Origin: Caryophanales bacterium UBA5603
GTDB taxonomy: Bacteria > Bacillota_I > Bacilli_A > Izemoplasmatales > Hujiaoplasmataceae
Assembly (NCBI GenBank): GCA_002424815.1
Contig: DILB01000017.1
Location: forward strand, 21,832 to 85,831
Reading direction: 5' to 3'
Length of the DNA stretch: 64,000 bases
Part shown: piece after piece, positions 44,671 through 52,865 of the stretch
Layout of the letters: every line of letters begins with the position of its first letter
Position numbering within the stretch: position 1 is the stretch's first letter
Notes under the pieces: model-generated
The model's database searches: none
Told to the model about the DNA's origin: nothing
What the model saw: the letters and a program-made list of their open reading frames with translations, nothing else
Made by a program: the position numbers and the translations under genes

Positions 44671-45186
44671 TCATTCCTCCTCAAATACGTAGTTATTCAT
44701 CATTTCAACATATTTGACAGCGTTTTTTCGATTCGCAGCTAATTCTTCTTTCGTCAATTGCCGAGTAATCATCATCGGATTACCGTAAGCTAACATTTTT
44801 GGGGGAATGACTTTATTCGGAGGAACCACGGTTCCAGCACCAATCATGGCGCCATCTCCGATGATAACGCCATCCAAAATAATGCTTCCCATGCCAATTA
44901 AAACATCATTTCCAATCGTGCAAGCATGGATGATTGCCCGATGACCAATGGTACAGTTTTTCCCAATATAGGTAGGTTTATCAGTGTTTGTATGAATCAT
45001 GGCATGATCTTGAATATTGGTTTTTTCAAGAATCGTCACTAAAGACATATCGCCTCGGATGACCGCATTAAACCATACACTGACGTCATCGCCTAAAATA
45101 ACATCGCCCGTGACGATTGCGCCGGGAAATATCCGGGATTTTGGGGATAAGGTTGGTTTGTGTTGAAGATAAGAATAAGTTTTCAT
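44671..45186 (-). CDS. Gamma-carbonic anhydrase-like hexapeptide-repeat protein
   Basis: The protein has 171 residues. Left-handed beta-helix repeats run from about residue 18 to 140 (IFPGAIVTGDVILGDDVSVW through DGAMIGAGTVV), with IRGDMSLVTI, NIQDHAMIHTN and IGHRAIIHACTIG. The three zinc His of the YrdA/PaaY group are at HAMIH-like and GHRAIIHA places. Activity as carbonic anhydrase is not proven for most members. The start is at 45186 after AAGAAGG and overlaps the preceding stop (ATGA); an open frame 44 codons further is only overlap with the upstream gene. Confidence 0.88.
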   Translation of the reverse strand: MKTYSYLQHKPTLSPKSRIFPGAIVTGDVILGDDVSVWFNAVIRGDMSLVTILEKTNIQDHAMIHTNTDKPTYIGKNCTIGHRAIIHACTIGNDVLIGMGSIILDGVIIGDGAMIGAGTVVPPNKVIPPKMLAYGNPMMITRQLTKEELAANRKNAVKYVEMMNNYVFEEE

Positions 45187-45929
45187 GAAGTGCCTTCTTT
45201 CTCGAATATAATCATTTTCGATGGATGAATGTTGAAATGACGTTGCTTTGAAGTTGGTTTGAATGAAAAATAAATACTTAAGGTTAATAATACTTGAGAG
45301 GGGATATAAAATGCCCAAGCTAAATTAAACGGCCAATGAAGCATTCGGTAAATCAATGATTGTGGATTGAAAGTCCAATAAGGACCCGCATTGCTTAAAC
45401 CGATGAGGATGTCACAAGCAAGTAATAACCATAAACCGAGCATGAATAGCCAGTTATAATTTTTAATGCTCGCGAATATTCCATTGATGAAAAGATTAAC
45501 AATATAAAAAACTGATAAAAAGACGAGAAAATCAAATGCGGATTTTATCAACCAAAATATGAAGAGTTCACTCGCAAGGATGATCACAAAACGTATCAAA
45601 AGATTGAACTTAAGTGATATTGATTGATTTTGATGGACTCTAAAAGCATAGGATAGTTGCACGAAGATGAAAATCAGCGTTGCTAAAGTTTGAAAAGAAC
45701 CGATTAAGACTAATAAAGTATCCGCTGCGAGGGTGAATAACAAACCTATTCTTATCCACCGAGTTTCAATATCATGTCGATCAATCCATAAAGCGAAAAC
45801 AACACAAAAGACGATGGCACTGTATTGTATGAATGGTGTGGGTATCATAGAGAGATGAAAAAAAATGTCAAAAAGACAATATAATTCAAACAATAAAAAA
45901 ATGAATAAGACGACGGTTTTTTTCTTCAA
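45183..45929 (-). CDS. Polytopic membrane protein, possibly YhhN/lysoplasmalogenase-like
   Basis: The protein has 248 residues with about eight membrane helices. LLFTLAADTLLVLIGSFQ followed by IFVQLSYAFRVHQN vaguely matches the D-containing loop of YhhN/TMEM86 enzymes, but the match is weak. It starts with TTG at 45929, 9 bases after GTGAGG; no ATG lies near. It is coupled to the carbonic anhydrase gene by a 4-bp overlap and follows the cysteine-cluster gene by 12 bp. Confidence 0.5.
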   Translation of the reverse strand: MKKKTVVLFIFLLFELYCLFDIFFHLSMIPTPFIQYSAIVFCVVFALWIDRHDIETRWIRIGLLFTLAADTLLVLIGSFQTLATLIFIFVQLSYAFRVHQNQSISLKFNLLIRFVIILASELFIFWLIKSAFDFLVFLSVFYIVNLFINGIFASIKNYNWLFMLGLWLLLACDILIGLSNAGPYWTFNPQSLIYRMLHWPFNLAWAFYIPSQVLLTLSIYFSFKPTSKQRHFNIHPSKMIIFEKEGTS

Positions 45930-45941
45930 AATTTGACAACC

Positions 45942-47369
45942 TCACTTTTTCTTTGAGGCTTTCTTCGTAAGAAAATATTGTAATTCATTTTTATATAGTT
46001 TTTTCCAAGAGATGCCCTCCGGATCAGTTTTTGAACATGGAAGAAACGATAAATATCCGGGTTGCGATTCATCAAAATAATGTGGATCGGGTTGATCAAA
46101 ATAATGCGGATGATTGATTGCATCTTCATTGAATAATCCAATCAAAGGAAATTCCCAACATAATTCGGGTTTGATCCGCCAAGGATGCATCTGATGTTTA
46201 ATTGCGGAGACTTGAAGAGAACAACTGCCATCTTGTAAAGCAAAAACACAAATCGTTTTTTCAAAATGTTTCGGATAATCTTCCCTGGTGTACTCATGGC
46301 CGACACGAAGCGTTCTTTTTCCACCAAAAAGAAATTCCCATTCCCCTTTTTCAAGAAATTCAGAAGGGACATGTGTGAAATCTTCAGGATAATCAGCCAT
46401 ATGTTTCCGAATTACTTCTTCTTCAGCATAAGTCACATAAACGCCGTCATAACAACATCGGTTGTCACAATGAAGACAGGAAGTCATAGACATTTTCGGT
46501 TCATCATTCAGATGATTAAAAAGCAAATTCGTTTCGCCAATCCGCTTTTGATATAGCGGAAACACATGTCTTTTCATCCAAAACATAAAAGCATCATACG
46601 CATCAAGCTTTTCTAAAGATGCTTGAAAACGATTATGAAAATCAATTAAAATTAGGACATCACCTTTGATTCCTTGTGTTCGTAACAAATGATGTAAGAT
46701 GTGTTCTAAAGATGGTTTTTGGAAAGCTTCGATTTCAGAATCCAACAATAAATAAGACACATAAAATAAAACATAAGGTCCTGGATAGGCTTCATCAATA
46801 AATAACTTTAAATATTGAAAAGTCATTTGATCAATGGAATTTTTCAGTCGATAACATCCGATCATGTATAGAGCTGCGATTGATGATTTCATCCACGATG
46901 TAGGTTTATTCTGATAACCAGCTAAAAGCGTATTAAGATGCTCTAGAGCTTTTGGTTCATAAAAGTGAATAAGCGCCATTTCTTGGGATATCCTGAGATA
47001 ATCAAGAAAAATCTCATCTTCGTTTTCTATCGTTACATGAAGCGCATTGTCATATACTTCAAGCGCTTCAATGACGTGTCCCGTCATTAATAAAAGTTGG
47101 CCTTGAAGCATGGAAAATCGTTGATTTAATCGGTCTGATTTGATTGATAATATGTCATCTTTGATTTGATTAAAATGTTTTTGTGCCCCATGAATATCTC
47201 CAGAAAATAAAGAGGCTTCAATCATTATTAATTGCATTTCATAAGAACCGGTCACATCTTGATTCTGTTCTCTTTGAAATGCTGCTTTTATCGTTTTTCG
47301 AATTAAATAACTATTTCGGTCGGAATCATAGGCAAGTTTTATTCGTTGTAGGATGGTCGTTTGATCCAT
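45942..47369 (-). CDS. Helical-repeat protein with C-terminal cysteine cluster
   Basis: The protein has 475 residues. Residues of about 1-280 look all-helical with TPR-like spacing (LQGQLLLMTGHVIEALEVYDNALH). The C-terminal part (about 290-450) carries CLHCDNRCCYDG, ICVFALQDGSCSLQ, HPWRIKPELC and a late Cys in LPCSKTD. This resembles the CxxCxxCC...C clusters of YkgJ/DUF3109-like and flagellin-lysine methylase proteins, which bind zinc or an iron-sulfur centre. GGAGG precedes the ATG. It leads a unit running to 43741. The function is unknown. Confidence 0.6.
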   Translation of the reverse strand: MDQTTILQRIKLAYDSDRNSYLIRKTIKAAFQREQNQDVTGSYEMQLIMIEASLFSGDIHGAQKHFNQIKDDILSIKSDRLNQRFSMLQGQLLLMTGHVIEALEVYDNALHVTIENEDEIFLDYLRISQEMALIHFYEPKALEHLNTLLAGYQNKPTSWMKSSIAALYMIGCYRLKNSIDQMTFQYLKLFIDEAYPGPYVLFYVSYLLLDSEIEAFQKPSLEHILHHLLRTQGIKGDVLILIDFHNRFQASLEKLDAYDAFMFWMKRHVFPLYQKRIGETNLLFNHLNDEPKMSMTSCLHCDNRCCYDGVYVTYAEEEVIRKHMADYPEDFTHVPSEFLEKGEWEFLFGGKRTLRVGHEYTREDYPKHFEKTICVFALQDGSCSLQVSAIKHQMHPWRIKPELCWEFPLIGLFNEDAINHPHYFDQPDPHYFDESQPGYLSFLPCSKTDPEGISWKKLYKNELQYFLTKKASKKK

Positions 47370-47445
47370 GAAGATTCCTCCGATCTATTTGTTTAAAATT
47401 ATACCATTAATTAAGAAAATTCACAAGGTAAGCACCAAGAAAAAA

Positions 47446-47461
47446 CCACTCCGAAGAGTGG
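47446..47461 (-). terminator. Terminator of the HAAS/PadR unit
   Basis: CCACTC pairs with GAGTGG around CGAA, with flanking A and T runs. It lies 13 bases after the stop at 47474 and is followed by TTTTTTC on the minus strand. Confidence 0.8.
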
Positions 47462-47473
47462 CTTTGATTGATT

Positions 47474-48592
47474 TTATCCTTTGAACATAATGGCAGAAAT
47501 TGGAATGAAGAGAAATGCCATCCAAGATATTTCCCAGAGGCCGAAAAAATATCCAAGTGAGAAAAATACAATGGTTGCGATGAAGGGGCTGATTGCAACG
47601 ATATGATGTCTTTTGGGTCCATGTTTTAAAATCGCTACCATCGGAATTAATAAAAATATCATCCACATAAAAGCCCAAGTATTCCATAAAATTCCGGTGA
47701 TGAAATAAATGGCAATCGCTGATAAAACCGTTAATTTAACCATGAGATCACCGTGACTCATCGAAACTCGAACTTCTTGTGTTAACAGGCCAAATCCGAT
47801 GGGTAATAAAAACCCAAGTGCTCCAAACCACCAATTTCCAAATTGATAACCGACAAAAAGGTAGACGCCAATCGCTATTAAAAAGGATAATTCCATTCCG
47901 ATTTTTTTCCAAAGGACTTTCTCATTGAGGATGCCCAAAATTGGAATGATCAGAAATACTAACCAACCTGGATTCCAAGCATTTAAATAGTATCCCATTA
48001 AGACATATGCAATAATGGCTATAAAAACACTGAGACCTGTTAATTGCTCAAATACACTCTTTTTTTCGCCGATTTCATCATAGGCTCGAAATGAATTAAT
48101 AATTCCAAATATAGGAATGATTAAGAAAATTAACCAAGTCGGATGCCATATTTTAAATCCAAAGCCGATGCCTAAATAGGCAACCGTCGCGATAAACGGA
48201 CTTAAGGCAGTTAAAAAATGCGGAAACGGTTTTTTAAATGCTTCCACAATGATGGCAGTCATCGGTATGGCTAAGAAAACTAACCACCCAGGATGCCATT
48301 TATCAAAGTAAAATCCCAAAATGAAATATGAAATAACCGCTAAAAAAGGCATCACGGCAATCAAACGATTTCCTTTCGTTGACGGATGGTAACGATGATA
48401 TTCCTCATTTAATGCTTCTGCGACTTTTTCTGGCGTTCCCAGTTTTTCAATCACTTCAGAATCACTTAATCCTTGAGACAATCCATCTTCATACATCGAT
48501 GCATAATCATTTAAGATATCAATGCGTTCGTTTTTGTTCATTTCAAAACCTAAAAGAATTTTTCTTAAATTTTCTAAATACTGTTGTTTCAT
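47474..48592 (-). CDS. HAAS-domain protein with repeated membrane-helix pairs
   Basis: The protein has 372 residues. An N-terminal HAAS domain (about 1-75; LLGFEMNKNERIDILNDYASMYEDGLSQGLSDSEVIEKLGTPEKVA) is typical of DUF1700 proteins encoded beside PadR regulators. The rest is about six repeats of two membrane helices, each with a sequence like GFYFDKWHPGWLVFLAIPM, GFGFKIWHPTWLIFLIIPI and GYYLNAWNPGWLVFLIIPI. These are internal duplications of roughly 50-60 residues. It may sense or act on the envelope under PadR control. The start at 48592 (TAGGAGG upstream) overlaps the PadR stop by ATGA. Confidence 0.8.
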   Translation of the reverse strand: MKQQYLENLRKILLGFEMNKNERIDILNDYASMYEDGLSQGLSDSEVIEKLGTPEKVAEALNEEYHRYHPSTKGNRLIAVMPFLAVISYFILGFYFDKWHPGWLVFLAIPMTAIIVEAFKKPFPHFLTALSPFIATVAYLGIGFGFKIWHPTWLIFLIIPIFGIINSFRAYDEIGEKKSVFEQLTGLSVFIAIIAYVLMGYYLNAWNPGWLVFLIIPILGILNEKVLWKKIGMELSFLIAIGVYLFVGYQFGNWWFGALGFLLPIGFGLLTQEVRVSMSHGDLMVKLTVLSAIAIYFITGILWNTWAFMWMIFLLIPMVAILKHGPKRHHIVAISPFIATIVFFSLGYFFGLWEISWMAFLFIPISAIMFKG

Positions 48593-48906
48593 GTTTGATT
48601 TCCTCCTAATATTTGATAAACTCCGGATAAGAACGTTGTCCATTCACGACGATACTCTTCCATTTTTTTGACACCTGAAGGGGTGATACGAAAATATTTT
48701 CTTGGTGCTCCAAACGTTGTGGGTTCAGTATATGTTTCAAAGTATCCTTGATCAGTCAATCGTCGTAAGATGGGATAAACGGTGTTTTCATTGACATCAA
48801 TGGCTTTTGAAAGATTATCAATGACTTCAAAACCATACATATCTTTATTCGATACAACGGCAATGACACACATTTCGATAATTCCTTTTTTAAATTGGGA
48901 ATTCAT
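48589..48906 (-). CDS. PadR-family transcriptional regulator
   Basis: The protein has 105 residues. The winged helix is FKKGIIEMCVIAVVSNKDMYGFEV with VNENTVYPILRRLTDQGYFET and the wing YFRITPSG. It is the usual partner of HAAS proteins and probably represses its own unit. GGAGG lies upstream of the ATG. Two dyads of the form TGTG-N5-CACA flank its -10 box. Confidence 0.9.
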   Translation of the reverse strand: MNSQFKKGIIEMCVIAVVSNKDMYGFEVIDNLSKAIDVNENTVYPILRRLTDQGYFETYTEPTTFGAPRKYFRITPSGVKKMEEYRREWTTFLSGVYQILGGNQT

Positions 48907-48922
48907 GGTATTTCCTCCTTAC

Positions 48923-48935
48923 TGTGTATTACACA
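48923..48935. promoter_or_regulatory. Operator 1 for PadR (TGTG-N5-CACA)
   Basis: TGTGTATTACACA is a near-perfect palindrome between the -10 and the ribosome site. Confidence 0.6.
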
Positions 48936-48940
48936 CTAAT

Positions 48941-48969
48941 AGTATAAATCAGTAGTGTGCAAAACACAA
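48941..48969 (-). promoter_or_regulatory. Promoter of the PadR/HAAS unit
   Basis: On the minus strand TTGTGT (48964-48969) and TATACT (48941-48946) are 17 bases apart. Confidence 0.7.
48956..48968. promoter_or_regulatory. Operator 2 for PadR (TGTG-N5-CACA)
   Basis: TGTGCAAAACACA has the same arms and spacing as operator 1 and covers the -35 box. Confidence 0.6.
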
Positions 48970-49026
48970 TACTTTTTTTTATTTTTTTTATCATTTTTGA
49001 TTTTTAAGGTATAACTACTCGAGTCG

Positions 49027-49055
49027 TTTACTCTCTTGAGGATATAAGATATAAT
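49027..49055 (+). promoter_or_regulatory. Probable promoter of the flavoprotein/epimerase pair
   Basis: TATAAT (49050-49055) lies about 27 bases before the start. The -35, TTTACT (49027-49032), is 17 bases upstream and weak. Confidence 0.5.
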
Positions 49056-49081
49056 ATGAATGATATATCCGAGGTGATATG

Positions 49082-49519
49082 ATGTCTTTAAATGCATTCA
49101 ACGCGGGATGCAATATTCTTGCTTATAAAAAGAATCAAAAATCGTATGGTATGTGTGCTGCCTGGGCCCAGATGCTTGATTATGATGTCGTATCTATTCT
49201 GATTGGTTCGCAATCATTGACGGGGCTACATTTAGCCAAGGGAGATATCGTTGGCATCAGTAGCCTTGCCTCAAATCAAGCAGCGATTGCTCTTCGGTTC
49301 GGTGAATTTCATAGCGATGAAATCGATAAATTTCATGACATCAAAACGACTTTAATCGATACGGCAATCTTCATTGAAGAAGCGAAAGTCTGTATGAAAT
49401 GCGAAGTTATTGATTTGATTCATTTTGATTTTTCTCCTAACGACATCTTTGCAATTTTTAAAGTGCTGAGTTATGATGAACTTGCGGCAAAACGCTTTTT
49501 AGCATTATCAGATTTATAG
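49082..49519 (+). CDS. Flavin-reductase-like FMN-binding protein
   Basis: The protein has 145 residues. The segment SYGMCAAWAQMLDYDVVSILIGSQSLTGLHL followed by GDIVGISSLASNQ matches the FMN-binding split-barrel flavin reductases in short form. Later positions carry CMKCEVIDL. Two ATGs lie in frame (49079, 49082); the second has better spacing from GAGGTG. It precedes the epimerase gene by 9 bp, so they form a pair. Substrate and partner are unknown. Confidence 0.65.
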   Translation: MSLNAFNAGCNILAYKKNQKSYGMCAAWAQMLDYDVVSILIGSQSLTGLHLAKGDIVGISSLASNQAAIALRFGEFHSDEIDKFHDIKTTLIDTAIFIEEAKVCMKCEVIDLIHFDFSPNDIFAIFKVLSYDELAAKRFLALSDL

Positions 49520-49528
49520 GAGGTTACC

Positions 49529-50554
49529 ATGACCCATGATGTGAAAAAAGTCTTTATCGCTGGCGGAACGGGTTTTATCGGGTATCATGCGGCTCAATTG
49601 TTTCTAAAACAAGGTTGTGAAATTGATACCATCGCTTTAAAAGATGAAATCGATTTATCGGCAAAGCTTTTCGATACCATCCCAATTGATTTTGGCAATT
49701 TATTTACCATGAATCAAAATGAAATCATCGCTTTATTATCCAAAAAACCCTATGATACGTTTCTCTATGCCTTAGGACCGGATGATCGCTTTGTACCCAG
49801 TGCGCCTGCCTATTCTTTTTTTCATGAACGACTCGTGGTTCAAGCTTATAAAATATGTCAAGCTGCGAAGTTAGCGGGTATCCGACGTTGCATCGTATTA
49901 AATTCTTATTTTTCGCATTTCGATAAATTATATAAACATGATTTAGCAAAACATCATCCTTATATTCGCGCCCGTGTTGAACAAGAAATCGCTTTGTTCG
50001 AACTCGATGAAATTGGTGCTTTTGATGTGATGATGTTAGAACTTCCTTTCATCTTTGGCACCATGCCCGGTCGCAAACCTTTGTGGCGCGAACATTTTTT
50101 ATCTTTTTTTGATAACCGTAAAACTTTAGCGTTCCCACGCGGTGGCGGTACGGCAGTAATCTCCGTTGAAGGGGTTGCTCAAGCGATCGTTGCATGCGCT
50201 TACCATGGTGAAGGAAGAACCTGTTACCCGATTGGCATGATGAATATGACCTATCGCCATATAATTGAGACAATGATGCATACCATTCATGATCCAAGAC
50301 GTTTCGTCGGTGTTTCGCCTTGGATTGCGGGTTTATTTGCCGCAAAAATTGATTATCAATACAGACGACTCGGAAAAGAAAGCGGTCTAAATCATCAACG
50401 GCTGATGACTCAAGTTCTTAATAAATCATTTTATATTGATCCCGATTTTATGATGGAACGACTCGGATTTGAAAAACTTGGATTTGATGGTGGAAAAGCA
50501 ATCGATGAAAGCATTGCTGAAACCATGAAAGCTTGTTACCCAGAACGGTTCTAA
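49529..50554 (+). CDS. NAD-dependent epimerase/dehydratase (extended SDR)
   Basis: The protein has 341 residues. The Rossmann motif is VFIAGGTGFIGYHAAQLF, followed by LYALGPDDRF and a middle strand RCIVLNSYFSHF. The active-site tetrad is unusual: the expected YxxxK is Y-I-R-A-R in HPYIRARVEQE, so the Lys is replaced by Arg, and it may not act as a classical epimerase. AGGAGGT precedes the ATG. The partner gene upstream is flavin-reductase-like. The substrate is unknown, probably a nucleotide sugar or aldehyde. Confidence 0.75.
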   Translation: MTHDVKKVFIAGGTGFIGYHAAQLFLKQGCEIDTIALKDEIDLSAKLFDTIPIDFGNLFTMNQNEIIALLSKKPYDTFLYALGPDDRFVPSAPAYSFFHERLVVQAYKICQAAKLAGIRRCIVLNSYFSHFDKLYKHDLAKHHPYIRARVEQEIALFELDEIGAFDVMMLELPFIFGTMPGRKPLWREHFLSFFDNRKTLAFPRGGGTAVISVEGVAQAIVACAYHGEGRTCYPIGMMNMTYRHIIETMMHTIHDPRRFVGVSPWIAGLFAAKIDYQYRRLGKESGLNHQRLMTQVLNKSFYIDPDFMMERLGFEKLGFDGGKAIDESIAETMKACYPERF

Positions 50555-50560
50555 ATGAAA

Positions 50561-50590
50561 AAAAGCAGTGAGAAATTTTCACTGCTTTTT
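50561..50590. terminator. Bidirectional terminator
   Basis: AAAAGCAGTGA pairs with TCACTGCTTTT around a 7-base loop, with T on the plus side and A-rich sequence on the other. It lies between the epimerase (+) and D-aminoacylase (-) genes. Confidence 0.8.
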
Positions 50591-50592
50591 AT

Positions 50593-52173
50593 TTAGATGA
50601 CTTTACGTCTTAAAACTTTTCCCGCTTTAGGTTTGAGGTATTTGCCATGATCTAACGTCACTTCGCCGTTGACGATAACATAGCGAATTCCGCCTGGACG
50701 GGCATTGGGGACCAAGGGATTAACCATGATGGCAGATTCATCAAAAATGGTAATATCGGCAGCCAATCCTTCTTTAATATATCCGCGGTCATTGATTTTG
50801 AAACGGTCAGCTGTTGCACCAGTCATTTTTCGAATGATGGGCGCTAATTTTAATTGGCGTTCTCTTGCCTTTTGAATAAAATAAGGCATTGCTTGATAAG
50901 CGCCGGCATTTTGCGTACCGGAGGATTCATACCAAGCATCGGTCATAAAGATTGATAATTCGTCGTCCATTAATTTTTGAATAATGGCCTCATTATAATA
51001 TTTATCCAACATAATTCGGCCTTTGCCTTCTGACAAATCAACCAATTTCAAATACAGATCAAACTCTGACATTTTTTCAGTTTTTGCAATTTCTGAAACC
51101 GTCTTGCCTTCATAGTTAGGATAATCTTTGCCAATATAACTGATAATCATATCTGAAAATTCAATTCCTAAGAGCTTTTTGGTCACATTGATAAGCAACT
51201 TTAGTTTTATTCGCGTGAATTTTTGCTTTTTTTCTTCTTCACTTAATTTCATATACCATGAAGGTAATACCACGGTGATAACCGAAGCTCCAAATGTAAA
51301 AGGATACATGTCATAAGCAATCTCAAACCCTTTTTCTCGCTCTTCACGGAATTTAGCTAGCATCGGTTGAACCGATTTCCAAGAGGCTTTTCCAACAAAA
51401 ATGAGATGAGAATATTCGGTTCTAACATGCGTTGCTTCCATGATTTCAATCACTTCATCCAGACCTTGTTCAATATGAGATTTACTAAAAAGCGGATATC
51501 CCATCGCCACTTTTGAACAAGCACGGGGATGAACGGTTAAAATACCATCATATTTTTTGATGACTTCCGCAAAGGCCTTCAGTTCTTCTTTTGGCGCAAA
51601 CATCGATGGAACGTACATCAGTCCAAAAGAACCGCCAAAAGCGCCTGCTTTGAGATTGTCTTCGAGAATCTCTAATTGTTTTGCATGTTCATATTTCGTT
51701 AATTCGCGGGACTCATACCCTGAAAGCGAAATTCGAGTTGTTCCATGTCCAACCAATGGAACGATATTGACATCCAGTTTTCCTTCCGTCATTTTAATAA
51801 AATCTAGCAAGGAACCTGGTTTTGTGGCTTTAAATAATTTACCACCGATTTTGTCTTTATGAACGGATTCACGATGGACGCCATAAGATGAAAAACCACA
51901 ATTGCCAACGACTTGAGTGGTAATTCCTTGATGCAAAAAAGGTAAAATCGGCGTAGAAGAATCTTCTTTATCGACGAAAAAATCATTATGAGAATGAGCA
52001 TCAATAAAACCAGGCGCAATACAAAGACCGGTCGCATCGATGATTGTCATTTTTGAAGTTGGTTGATTTGGTGCAATTTTTTTGATGATTCCTTTATCAA
52101 TTAAAATATCCGTTACAATCGGATTGTTTTTTGTACCGTCATAAACGGTTCCGTTTTTGATGAGTATTGGCAT
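50593..52173 (-). CDS. D-aminoacylase (N-acyl-D-amino-acid deacylase family)
   Basis: The protein has 526 residues of the amidohydrolase superfamily. FIDAHSHNDFF is the metal-binding HxH, and GNCGFSSYG (with the Cys typical of D-aminoacylases) and YDMYPFTFGAS follow. MTDAWYESSGTQNAGAYQAM and the C-terminal EGLAADITIFDES are also family features. It releases D-amino acids from N-acyl forms, for instance wall or peptide debris. GGAGG precedes the ATG. It is a single gene. Confidence 0.85.
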   Translation of the reverse strand: MPILIKNGTVYDGTKNNPIVTDILIDKGIIKKIAPNQPTSKMTIIDATGLCIAPGFIDAHSHNDFFVDKEDSSTPILPFLHQGITTQVVGNCGFSSYGVHRESVHKDKIGGKLFKATKPGSLLDFIKMTEGKLDVNIVPLVGHGTTRISLSGYESRELTKYEHAKQLEILEDNLKAGAFGGSFGLMYVPSMFAPKEELKAFAEVIKKYDGILTVHPRACSKVAMGYPLFSKSHIEQGLDEVIEIMEATHVRTEYSHLIFVGKASWKSVQPMLAKFREEREKGFEIAYDMYPFTFGASVITVVLPSWYMKLSEEEKKQKFTRIKLKLLINVTKKLLGIEFSDMIISYIGKDYPNYEGKTVSEIAKTEKMSEFDLYLKLVDLSEGKGRIMLDKYYNEAIIQKLMDDELSIFMTDAWYESSGTQNAGAYQAMPYFIQKARERQLKLAPIIRKMTGATADRFKINDRGYIKEGLAADITIFDESAIMVNPLVPNARPGGIRYVIVNGEVTLDHGKYLKPKAGKVLRRKVI

Positions 52174-52313
52174 TCTGAATTTCCTCCTGTTGTAATTAAT
52201 ATCATATCATATTCGTATCAACTATGCCATCCTCTTTAAATCAAACAACAATTAAAAATCATCGAACTATAGAAAAAATTATTTTTTTATAGTAAGATAG
52301 TTTTGGTGATAAA

Positions 52314-52853
52314 ATGAAATCAATTATACTTAAAAACGGATCTTTACTGACACTGAGAAAAGTGAAGAAAAGCGATGCTTTCGCTATGCTTGAATATTTG
52401 AAACTAGTGGGGAATGAATCCGATAACTTAACTTTTGGATCTGAAGGCATCCCTTTAGAACTCGCTGAAGAAACCGCGTTTTTAGAAAAAGTTGAAGCGA
52501 TGGAATATTATACGATGATGATTGGTATCATCGATGATCAAATCGTTTCTGCTGGCAGTTTAATGGGGAATCCCCGCATCCGTTTAAGACATAACGCTGA
52601 GATTGGCATTTCTGTTAAAAAAGCGTATTGGAACCAAGGAATTGCGAAAGCGATGCTCAATGAGTTGATTGATTTCGCAAAAAAGAATCAAGTCGTCACC
52701 ATGATTCATCTCAGTGTACGAACCGATAATACCTATGCAATTCATTTATATGAATCCCTTGGTTTTAAACATTCCGGTATCTTTCCAAGACAATTATACA
52801 TCAATAATCACTATTACGATACTTTTTTGATGACGCTCGACTTAAACGCGTAG
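52314..52853 (+). CDS. GNAT family N-acetyltransferase
   Basis: The protein has 179 residues. LRHNAEIGISVKKAYWNQGIAKAMLNELIDFA forms strand 4 with the acetyl-CoA loop (Q/RxxGxA/G type), and HLYESLGFKHSGIFPRQL the C-terminal fold. This is the RimL/SpeG-like group with a wide acceptor range. GGTGAT precedes the ATG. It is 12 bp before ilvE and probably co-transcribed with it. The acceptor is unknown. Confidence 0.85.
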   Translation: MKSIILKNGSLLTLRKVKKSDAFAMLEYLKLVGNESDNLTFGSEGIPLELAEETAFLEKVEAMEYYTMMIGIIDDQIVSAGSLMGNPRIRLRHNAEIGISVKKAYWNQGIAKAMLNELIDFAKKNQVVTMIHLSVRTDNTYAIHLYESLGFKHSGIFPRQLYINNHYYDTFLMTLDLNA

Positions 52854-52865
52854 AAAGGATGAAAA

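Noticed and set aside
47407..47687. Two short frames within the HAAS gene end
   Set aside because: They are alternative frames of the HAAS coding region and its terminator, without ribosome sites.
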